Origin: Achatina immaculata
Taxonomy: Eukaryota; Mollusca; Gastropoda; Stylommatophora; Achatinidae
Direction of reading: 5' to 3'
Length of the DNA: 64,000 bases
Assembly: GCA_009760885.1 (NCBI GenBank)
Contig: CM019709.1
Span: 33,140,123 to 33,204,122 of the forward strand
Numbering within the stretch: position 1 is the stretch's first letter; each line of letters opens with the position of its first letter. The notes beneath the pieces were generated by a model that worked only from the letters and a program-made list of their open reading frames with translations, searched no databases and was not told where the DNA came from. Below, one piece after another: positions 44,012-56,000 of this stretch. The position numbers were made by a program, and so were the translations under genes.

Positions 44012-47000
44012 TCCCCCAAAACTTTTTTCATTCAGTTGGTTCTTATGACCCTTTCCCTCCATTTACTCTCACAGTGCCCTAGCTCTTCCCGTACTTTTGG
44101 TCGAATTTTCGATCCTTCCGTTTTCCCGCTGCGTGCCAATGGTCGCTATTTCGATCATGGTTTGTTTCAATAAAAGAACCGGTGTAACATTTAGATTGTC
44201 CATATTTCGTCCGCGTTTCCGGTGACACTTTTCAAAATGATGAAAGAGTGCTTAGTTAATATCGATGCCGAGCGAGAAAAATGAAGAGAAACATAGAACA
44301 TTTTCAATTTTTGATGATGTAGATAGGGGTATGGGCATGGCCTATGACCACCCCCTGCTCTTGAATGTATACCATTCAAGACATATTCAAGATCCAGACA
44401 TATTAGACGACTGGAGAAGTAGTTACGAGGCTATTTCAGACATTAATTTAGCGAGAATGCAACATAGAATCACAATACGAGATCGACAAGTAGATCTAGA
44501 CATCTCAGATGATAAGTAGTGTAGATCTAGACCTAGCCGATGGTGAGCTGGGCACAGTCATTGTCTAAAAACATCACATTACTTCTTTTTTCCTAAAAAC
44601 CCTGCATTTATGAAATTTTCATACATTTAGTTTTATATTTTGAAACATAACAAGTACACGGAAGTACATGGAAATACTGTTTTCCATTCCATTTTACAAA
44701 TATACCCCCTGTACATATCAAGACCAGCGCTTTCATTCCGGCACCCAACTGAACGTCCGCGTTTCTTCCTGTGGTACGGGAAGAGCTAGGATCTTCCCAT
44801 CTCTTGAGTAGATGGAGGAGGGGGTGGAAGAATGGTGGTATGTATTTAAACTCAGAAAAGGTTTAAATTATCAGTGTTCATGTCATTGCAGGCGTGCCAT
44901 ATGTCATAATGGTGAGGAATTTTCACATAATCCCATACATTAGTGTGATAGTTAAAGAAATGAAGCTAAAGCGTGACGTATACTGAAAGTAAAAAAGTAA
45001 AGTAAAGGTAATCCTGTCATGCCTTAGAGGAACAAAGGGATATGGTGTTAGTGCCCATATTTTCCTTGACTTGTCAGCACACTAGAGGGTGATATGGTCA
45101 GTATCACGCCTGGCTGCCTTTCCTTCCCCAACTCCAGAAGAAGTCGGGTACCCATTTCTACAGCTGGGTGACTGGGGTGCCTCCTGCCTGATTCGAACCC
45201 TCGACCTTCGCCATGAGAGACCAGTGCACTAACCACTTCAGCCACCATATACTGAAAAATAAAGCTAAATTATGATATTTATTTTTAAAAAAATAAGATT
45301 GAGCTAACATTTGCAGTCTAATTATGAAAATGATTGTGAATACGAAAATGAAGATTGATACCTGCTCAGGCGCGTGTTGGAGCATCTTTCTGTGACTGCT
45401 AATGGTATACAATTGCCACAATTCGCCTTTTGGAGCTATTGTTTCATTTTTACCTCCAACACCAGACGAATGAAAGTACACAAGAGGGTTATGAAGATGA
45501 GGTGCCTTCTTCATGCTGTTCAGAAAAAAAAGGAGTAACCGATAACATCTATTTCTGAAGAAAATTACGTAGATGAGTGTATGAGAGGTTCATCATCATC
45601 ATCAGGTGCCGTGCCGACTGGCGTTGGCTATTATGCTTCTCCAGAGTACCCGATCCTTCATGCAGCCCATCAGTTCAGTTGGTGATCTCCTTTCACACCA
45701 TCCCGTCAGACTGTCCAGTATCATTTCTCTTGGTCTTCCTCTTGATCTTCTTCCTTCTATTTTTCCTGTTGTTATAATATTTTCAATGCCCCCTCTTCTC
45801 ATTGCATGTCCTATGAAAGTACATTGTCTCTCTCTTATCTTTCTGACAAGGTTTTTTTGTCTCTCCAGCTCTTCTCATACATTCTTCATTAGTTATTTTT
45901 GCTGTCCAGGGGATTCGCAACATTCTTCTAATAAACCACATTTCTGCTGCTTCCAATGATTTTTGTGCAGACTTGCCTATTGTCCATGATTCACTTCCAT
46001 ATAACAAGACAGGTTCAATATAGCATTTTAGGACTCGTTTTCTAACATTCATTGATAAAGATGTGTTAGCTAATATGTTTCTCATTCTCTGAAATGCAGT
46101 CTTTGCTTGACCTATTCTGTTCCAAATTTCTGTTCTGCATTTCCCATCTGAAGTTATTACTGCTCCAAGGTATTTGAATTTCTGCACCTGCTTTAGAATG
46201 GTTCCGTTTAATTTAATACTGCATTTTGGTGGATTCTGTTTCTTAGATATAACCATAGTCTCTGTCTTTTTTTATGTTCAAAGTAAGGCCTTTCTGTTCA
46301 CTTTCTTTGGCAACTTTATCCAAGAGATTTTGCAGGTCTTGTTGGTTCTCAACTATCAGTACTGTGTCGTCAGCATACCGAAGGTTGTTAATATTGTATC
46401 CTCCAATTTTTATGCCTGGTTCTGTGATGATTGTTCTTAGAATATTCTCGCTGTATAGAGAAAAAAGGTCTGGAGATAGTACACATCCTTGTCGCACCCT
46501 TTGTTTTATAGGTTGGTCTTTTCCAGTTCTATTTTCAACTCGAACTGCTGCTTCTTGCTGCCAGTATAGATGTTTTACAATCCTCAAGTTTTTGCCGTCT
46601 ATATTGATGTCTTCAAGCATTTTAATAATTTCACTATGTTTCACCTTGTCAAATGCCTTGGTGTAATCAATGAAGCATAAGTAGAGATCTTTCTGTACTT
46701 CTAAAGCTCTTTCTGTTAGTGTTCGTAAAGCATAAATGGCATTGTGTGTTCCCTTTCCTTCAACAAATCCAAACTGTTCATCTGCTATTTCCATTTTTAT
46801 CTTTGTCCTTGTTCTTCTCATAATGATTCTCAGAAGTAGCTTCGTTATGTGACATGAGAGGCTGATAGTCCGGTGGTCGTCACATTCCTTTGCACCTGGT
46901 TTCTTTGGTAGTGCTATAAACGTGGATTTAATCAGGTCACTGGGAATATAACCACTGTTGTAAATATCATTCAGTAACTTGGTTATTATTTTTATTCCTG

Positions 47001-50000
47001 TCTCCTCTAGTGCCTCTATTTCTTCTATTGTTATATTATCAGGCCCAGTCGCTTTTCCTTTCTTCATGTGTTTGATGGCATCTATGATTTCATCTTCAAG
47101 TATTGGCGGTCCATCACAGTTTTCAGTATCTGGTGTTATTTCTGGTCTTTCTCCTCCATATAGCTCACCGATATACTCTGTCCACCTGTCCACAACGTCT
47201 TTTCCCATTAACATTTTACCTTCTTTCGATTTCATGCATCCTGTGGTATATTTTGTTTTCCTGCCTGTGAGTTCATTAATTCGTTTGTGCATGTTTTTGC
47301 TGCCTTTATTACGAGCGTCCTCTATCTGTCTGCACTGTTCATTTAACCACACTTCTTTTGCTTCTCTGCATTTGCGTCTTATTTCTTTATTTATCTTGCT
47401 ATATTTTTCCTCGTTATTTTTACTCCTCCTCCTCTTGTCCATCAGTCCTAAGATGTCGTCTGTCATCCATTTATTTTTAGGGGCTTCTTTTTTCGGCGGT
47501 ATTATCTCCTTAACAGTTTGGTGGATAGAATCTCTTAGCATTTCCCATTGTTCATCTATACTATTTATCTTTGCTATTGCATTGTATCTATTTGTTATAA
47601 TAACTTTGTATTGTTCTCGCAGTTCTTGGTCATTTTTAAGAAGTTCTGTATTCAGTTTGATGTTTCTCACTTTTGTGCCTGCTTTCTTTAGCTTTATTCT
47701 AACTTTTCCACAGAGTGGATCATGGTCACTATTGCAGTCAGCTCCTGGCATGGTTTTTGTTGTCAGTAATGCATTGCGGAATCGTTTGTTGATTAATATG
47801 TAGTCTATCTGGTTAAATGTCTTTTTGTCTGGGCTGCACCACGTTGCCAGTCTTCGAGGATGTTGCTTAAACCAGGTGTTTCCTACAACCATGCTATGTA
47901 TTCTTGTCCATTCAATTAATTTATAACCTCTGTCATTCCTCTCCCCCAGTCCATAGTCACCAACGATGTCCGAAGTTCTTCCTTTACCAACTTTGGCATT
48001 AAAATCTCCCATGACTATGGTAACTTCATGGTATGAGAGGTTGGAATATATAAACCAGCCTCTCATGCTGAAAGCAGTGAGAGTTAACTCCCTCTGTCAT
48101 TGTGCTTCTTATCTTATATATCTTATATCCTTCCCGTGCCGTTAAACGTCACATAGGGCTCGCAAAGTAGTTCGCCAATTTTTCCCGTATCCTTCAGGTG
48201 ACCTAATTATCGAAATGGATACCCATTATATTGTATTTGAGAATACTGAACTGGAGAATTCAATTCTCATGTGAATACACTGTAAATTTGATTGTCGGTG
48301 TCTGGAGGATATAAATAGATGTTTATGTGAGTAATAGTTCCACACATATAGATCTATACTACAATTGAATGTAAGTGACCAAAAAAAAAAACCCCAGAAA
48401 ATAATGGATAATGTTATACTTGTATTTGAAGGAAATAAGTAATGGATGATAATGTTTCTGTAGAAAATAAGTAACAAACTATATCATTTCTGCAGAAATT
48501 TTTGTGTAGAAGATTACTACAATTTGTGCTGAATGTATATTAAAGGTGAAATAATTTCTCTAGAAAATAAGGAACGAACTGATAATATCAGTTAAGTGGA
48601 AAATGTGAAACAGTTTAAATCAGTCTTTCTGAGCCTTTATGTTCTTGTGGAACTTTTGGAATATATATATTTTTTTCAACTCTTGCAGGAAAATATTTAT
48701 CGCCATTCACTTTTCACTTCATATGTCTCCCTAGCCCTTCCTAGCTATCACCCCCCCCCCATTCACTTTTCACTTCATATGTCTCCCTAGCCCTTCCTAG
48801 CTATCACCCCCCCCCCATTCACTTTTCACTTCATATGTCTCCCTAGCCCTTCCTAGCTATCACCCCCGCATTCACTTTTCACTTCATATGTCTCCCTAGC
48901 CCTTCCTAGCTATCACCCCCCCCCCCTTCACTTTTCACTTCATATGTCTCCCTAGCCCTTCCTAGCTATCACCCCCCCCCCATTCACTTTTCACTTCATA
49001 TGTCTCCCTAGCCCTTCCTAGCTATCACCCCCCCCCCATTCACTTTTCACTTCATATGTCTCCCTAGCCCTTCCTAGCTATCACCCCCGCATTCACTTTT
49101 CACTTCATATGTCTCCCTAGCCCTTCCTAGCTATCACCCCCCCCCATTCACTTTTCACTTCATATGTCTCCCTAGCCCTTCCTAGCTATCACCCCCCCAT
49201 TCACTTTTCACTTCATATGTCTCCCTAGCCCTTCCTAGCTATCACCCCCCCATTCACTTTTCACTTCATATGTCTCCCTAGCCCTTCCTAGCTATCACCC
49301 CCCCCCCATTCACTTTTCACTTCATATGTCTCCCTAGCCCTTCCTAGCTATCACCCACCCCCCCCCCCCTTCACTTTTCACTTCATATGTCTCCCTAGCC
49401 CTTCCTAGCTATCACCCCCCCCCCATTCACTTTTCACTTCATATGTCTCCCTAGCCCTTCCTAGCTATCACCCCCCCCCCATTCACTTTTCACTTCATAT
49501 GTCTCCCTAGCCCTTCCTAGCTATCACCCCCGCATTCACTTTTCACTTCATATGTCTCCCTAGCCCTTCCTAGCTATCACCCCCCCCCATTCACTTTTCA
49601 CTTCATATGTCTCCCTAGCCCTTCCTAGCTATATTCTAACTTTTCCACACAGTGGATCATGGTCACTATTGCAGTCAGCTCCTGGCATGGTTTTTGTTGT
49701 CAGTAACGCATTGCGGAATCGTTTGTTGATTAATATGTAGTCTATCTGGTTAAATGTCTTTTTGTCTGGGCTGCACCACGTTGCCAGTCTTCGAGGATGT
49801 TGTTTAAACCAGGTGTTTCCTACAACCATGCTGTGTATTCTTGCCCATTCAATTAATTTATAACCTCTGTCATTCCTCTCCCCCAGTCCATAGTCACCAA
49901 CGATGTCCGAAGTTCTTCCTTTACCAACTTTGGCATTAAAATCTCCCATGACTATGGTAACTTCATGGTATGAGAGGTTGGAATATATAAACCAGCCTCT

Positions 50001-53000
50001 CATGCTGAAAGCAGTGAGAGTTAACTCCCTCTGTCATTGTGCTTCTTATCTTATATATCTTATATCCTTCCCGTGCCGTTAAACGTCACATAGGGCTCGC
50101 AAAGTAGTTCGCCAATTTTTCCCGTATCCTTCAGGTGACCTAATTATAGAAATGGATACCCATTATATTGTATTTGAGAATACTGAACTGGAGAATTCAA
50201 TTCTCATGTGAATACACTGTATATTTGATTGTCGGTGTCTGGAGGATATAAATAGATGTTTATGTGAGTAATAGTTCCACACATATAGATCTATACTACA
50301 ATTGAATGTAAGTGACCAAAAAAAAACCCAGAAAATAATGGATAATGTTATACTTGTATTTGAAGGAAATAAGTAATGGATGATAATGTTTCTGTAGAAA
50401 ATAAGTAACAAACTATATCATTTCTGCAGAAAATTTTGTGTAGAAGATTACTACAATTTGTGCTGAATGTATATTAAAGGTGAAATAATTTCTCTAGAAA
50501 ATAAGTAACGAACTGATAATATCAGTTAAGTGGAAAATGTGAAACAGTTTAAATCAGTCTTTCTGAGCCTTCATGTTCTTGTGGAACTTTTGGAATATAT
50601 ATTTTTGTTTCAACTCTTGCAGGAAAATATTTATCGCCATTCACTTTTCACTTCATAATCTCCCTAGCCCTTCCTAGCTATCACCCCCCCCCCCCCATTC
50701 ACTTTTCACTTCATATGTCTCCCTAGCCCTTCCTAGCTATCACCCCCCCCCCTCATTCACCTTTCACTTCATATGTCTCCCTAGCCCTTCCTAGCTATCA
50801 CCCCCGCATTCACTTTTCACTTCATATGTCTCCCTAGCCCTTCCTAGCTATCACCCCCGCATTCACTTTTCACTTCATATGTCTCCCTAGCCCTTCCTAG
50901 CTATCACCCTCTCCCCCCCCTCCTTTGGTATCAATTCTAATAAAGTCGCTAGTATAGGCAGAACAAACAATTTTTTTTTCATTTTGCCCCTGCCACAAAG
51001 AATAATGATAATAAATTTATACTACAAAAAATGTTCATCACATACAGCTTTTGCAAGAGTAGGTATTTGTTTTCCTTGTGTAGAACTAAAAGTGACTTTT
51101 TAACCAATCTGTCTTTGACAAAAGCAAAACTATGTAGCTAATTCCTAGGGTTCCCTAAGAAGTAATCGGGGGGGGGGGGGAATTTTTCATCCATGATCTC
51201 TGGCAGAACCCCCACATATCTGTCAAAGAACTCCAGGGTTCCAATGAGTTCAGGTTGCGACAGTCTGATCTAAATTATTCTAGTGTCTGTTTTGTCCACG
51301 CGCCATTATTTATTTAACTCTAGGCTGGTTTGCAAATGTACTTGCGCTAACATTACATCAAAGTTTTTCATAATATATAAAACCTCCTAATTATAAAAAA
51401 ATGTATAGTTCATTACCGTTGCAGGAAAAAAAAACAAAAGCTGTGGAAAATTATAACAGCTAAGAAAGCGAGAAGATCTGTGAGTATTACTTTATTGGTG
51501 ATGTAGCTTTAGTCAATCAGAACTGCATTAATAAGGTTAGAAGGCATACTCATCTAGCTTCACAAATTTCTGTGGTCTTTGATATTTCTACATCAGATCA
51601 TTTGTCTTCTGCCATTTAGTCTGCCACATTTTCTTGGGCTTCCTTTTTTTCCCCCTTGAGTTTTCAAATGATTGTCGTGTTCTCTGGCTTTCTGGAAACT
51701 CCCTGAAGCTGAACATACTCAGACGTCTAGTTCAATAATGCGAGGGTCATACCGAAAGCCGTGAGCAAAACTTTTTAAAAATCAGAATTTTAGATAGAGA
51801 AAATATAAATGTATCACCTTCACTTGCATCCTTTTCTCAACTTATCAACATAATCTTCATTTCTCTGCACACATTTTTCCCATTGCTCTGCAAGTTTGAA
51901 AAATTCAGTGGAGGCAGTTCGAGGGCGACCGCTGCGAGGCATATCTTGGATGATCGTGTTTCCATCTTTGAAGTGTTTCACCCACCTCCTAACACTGCTA
52001 GCACCCATACACACATCTCCATAAGCAAGTTGTAGTCTTTGGTGAATCTCAGCAGCAGGGATTTCCTATTTAACGAGGAATTCAATAACAGCACGTTGAC
52101 GAAACGAAACTTCAGCACCCGCCATTTTGTTTACGCTGCGTAGTCACGTGACACATGATGGTGTCGTCATATGACCTCTACATGAAGTGCAAAGGATGCG
52201 TGTTAAAGTGATGCATTTTTATTTTCTCTATCTATAAATTCTGATTTTTTTATAAATTTGGTCATGACTTTCAGAATGACCCTCTCGTAAAAAGTGATAA
52301 TTTTACATCCAAAAAGAATTAACTCAAAAAGTTATACAGATTAAGAACTCCAAAAAATCAAAGAAAATTCACTGATAAGGTCTATATTCAAGGGACAAAA
52401 ATGAAACACAAAATGTGTACGAACCATTAGAAAGGAAATAAAAGAACACTAAATGATAAAAAAGAAGCTATTGCAAACAAAGACGATGGTAAACATTGAA
52501 GAAGCCTGTAAAGAAATGAACAACCAAATGACAGAAGGAAAAAAAAGGAAATAATTTCATTTTGAGCAGGGACAAGGATTTTTTATTTATTTTTTACCTT
52601 GGATCAAAAGCATGGATTTCGCAACCATACTTGGCCATGTCATCATCGTAGGAGAAGTCAAAGTTGATTCTGGGGAATTAGTGCCTAATTAAATAGAAAC
52701 AGCTTTGCAAATGCATGTTTATGTGTGTGCATATATATATATATATATATGCATGAATTATTAAAATTCGGAATATATACACCCATACATGATCTACTCT
52801 TGGTTATGAAGTAGAATGAGTTGTAAGGTTCAGTTTTACAAAATGATGGAAAGAGTGAGGAAAGTGGGTAGAAACAAGTATGGTACAAAGTAAGATAAGG
52901 ATATATGAAGAACAATAAACAATCCAATATTTCAGCAAAAGTCTTTTTTCAAGGATCACATACATGCTTCTTCTTCTTCTTCTTCTTCTTCTTCTTCTTT

Positions 53001-56000
53001 TTCAAGTACCGAGTCATGCCAAATCGGAAGCTGGGTTGCCAGCTCTCCAGGCTCTTGCGGCAGCCCCACAGCTTCTGCCTCAGGTCCATCCTCTGTCCCT
53101 CTCAGGTCTGGCTTCGTAGATCAGCGACAGTCTTGGAGGACATGCTACGGACGGTTGTGCTCCGCCTCCCCAAGGGCATGCACTCGTGTGAGAAATCTTG
53201 AGTCGGTGAAGGTGTCTCTGGAAGTAGGTGGACTGGATACACAATTTTTGTGTTCCAACATATTCTCAGGAACGGCTGCAAAGAACATTCTGCTTGCAGT
53301 TTTGGGGGATATACAACAACAGCAACAGTCTCACTTGTTTCTTCTACCCGGGGTGACGAGGCGACCCATAGCTGATATGCCAGCGTCGGGGCTAGAGAAC
53401 CATAGCTGACCAAGATCCTGTCCCACCTCTCCGTGGTACCCCCAGTAACAGGCCTAGCCTGGCTAACGGGGCAAGGATCACCCCGTGGTGGTGGAGTCTG
53501 TTAAAAAAGCATTGTACACCCCCTGCTTTTTAGCTGTGCTCCGGGACTGAAAAAATAGCTGCCATAACCCGCTCCCACGCCGATACGATGCTGTGCCTCA
53601 ACATCTTTACAGCATCGGCTGCAAAGAGCAACAGCCTCGCAGTTACAGGGAGTTCGTACAAGTACACATTTCTTCTACCTGACTACATTTATAGCCAATC
53701 TATTCTCATCTGCTTCTCCCGTCTGATTCATTCCACATTCAAAACACATTCAATCCACTCTCACTTTTTTTTTCTCTGCTTGACTTCACAACTCTCATCA
53801 CAACTCTCATCACAACTCTCAATGGATTCTCTCATATTAGTACTCTTATCAAATCTGTACCCTCTTCATTCCAGATGAGTCGAGGACTGCAGTAGAACTG
53901 GTTCTAGTAAGGACCGGTACATATGTATGGTGCAGTTATGCAAAAAAAAGTAGAAACATTGAAAAGGAATGGCAAAAGAGGCAACGAGATGAGCACGTAG
54001 AAGTGTAAATCAGATAGTAACAGACGAATATTTTGGCGATATGTCTTTATTAAGGACGACAAAATTAACAAAACAACATATAAACACAGATGATATTTGC
54101 AGGACAAGTGTTAGTATTGCGTTTATTTGTTGTTTCGTTATTTTCGTCGTCCTTGACCAAGGCATATTGCCGAAATGCTGCTTAATATTATACTTTCACT
54201 TGTTCACCTCACTGTCTCTTTTACCTTGCATTCTCACCTTTTATTCATTTCTTAAACTCTTTTAATAAAAGGGCACCATACATCTGTATCCCTTTATTCC
54301 TATAATGACAGTCACTCATACTTTTTCTCTAACATTGTCCTACACTGAACAGCCCAGTGATACGATCTCGGGTAGTCTGCAACGGTACCAGAGATTTTAC
54401 ATAAAATCCTCACCCGTACGAGTACACAAGGCAGTCTCCACTTGAAGGTCGGTACAGAGGATCGTCACAAAGCTCCCAGCCACCGTCGGTCAACTTGCCC
54501 ATTCTTTCAACTCGACTGCAGGCCACTTGGGGACCGTTAACGTAGCTGAAATGATCGCAGTGAGGACTGTTAAGGCACTGTTTTTGCTGGGAAAACATAG
54601 GAATCTTTCTTTAGTGCAATAATTATAGTCTGTTAACATTTTTTTTTTCGCCTTTTAACAAGGATCTATGGCAGTGATTACTAAACTATTTTTTTTTCTT
54701 TTAGGTCGTCTTAAAGTCAAGGATAGTCCACTCTGACCCCATACGTCCTGGTTCTCTCTCCCCTTTCCCTTTACACGCCCTCAGTATTACATCAAAAAAG
54801 TAAACTACCACACATTTCTAATCTTTGATGTGATGCTTCAAAATGAAAGTTTACTACACGGATCTCCTACACAGTGCTTCTCAACCCTGGGCTTAACAAC
54901 ACCCCCCCCCCCCTCCTCCGTCCAGGTTTGAAACCACTGGTCGTTGCCCCCCCCCCCTCTGAATTACAGAGATACTTGTCATCGCTACTTGAATACTGAC
55001 TCACTTTCTTCTGTGCTCACTAGAAAACAAAGCCTCAGCCGCGTGCAAACATTCACGGCAACCATTACTTGGTAGAGCAGCAGACTAGAAACTATTATCC
55101 AAAACAAGAATGAGGCCATAGATACTGAAGTCCTATCATGCATTTAAAAAAATGTTAAAGCTATACCAAAGTAGTAACAGTTTTACTAAGTTTCAATTTA
55201 CATATTAAGGTAAAGTTAAAGATAAGTCCCATAGCAAAATGCAGTAGGAGATGAAGCGTTAGAGACCTCATTATGCTGGACCATCAGAGTATGAGGTAGG
55301 GGGTGGCCAGTTCCTTTCCTCGCTGTTGACACCTTTATCATACAAAAACATAAAGGACAAAGAAATAGGGGAAAGAACATATACATTCACATCGGTGATA
55401 TACATATAACAATAATAGGAAAAAAAGGAAGTACCTATCTGTGATACACAAGAAGCTGCATATAAGAGTGCACGTGGTGAAGTATTGTGAAATGTTTAAA
55501 TGAAGACTTGTAAGACGTGATGTCAACTTTTCTGGCTGGCAGTCAAGAGAGGGGGAAGAAAGGGAAAAGGAGACGAAAGATGTCTACAAACATTGCATGA
55601 TGATTATGAATGGCAGGTAACAGCGACGAGAAAGCTGACGTGTTCATACCCGTGATAGAAGGACTGCACGTCCTGGTGGGACATTTGCTGCAGGACAGTA
55701 TCAGGCGGAACTGGGTTGTCCTTTGAGTGGACTGCTGGGAATAGTAGAACCGGTGATGATTCTCTCGATACATTTGGTTTGAGCTTCTGTAAATTTAGGG
55801 GGAAAAAAAGAACGCGTTTCTGTTACGGTAGTTTTGCTATATATATATCCTTTTAGTTCATTTATATTGTTATATTTATATAACAAAGTATCATCTGCCA
55901 TAGAAGTAAGATCGTCTTGCAAAAGATGTGAATTTTACTTGAGATAGCAGTCAGCTAACCGCTGGCCTAAGGACTGGCGGACCACAGCCAAGGATTACCT

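Larger units (their letters stand above)
47693..49630. repeat. ~1.94-kb segmental tandem duplication, copy 1
   Basis: It includes RTE endonuclease sequence, a LINE tail piece (GCCGTTAAACGTCACATAGG), 0.5 kb of AT-rich DNA and a 55-bp minisatellite. The whole order recurs at 49631-50930. Confidence 0.9.
49631..50930. repeat. ~1.94-kb segmental duplication, copy 2 (shorter)
   Basis: It repeats the RTE endonuclease piece, the LINE tail and the AT-rich spacer with few substitutions. The minisatellite is shorter here. Confidence 0.9.

Noticed and set aside
46274..47803. Long + strand ORFs over 46.2-47.8 kb
   Set aside because: Antisense shadows of the RTE frame with no domain features.
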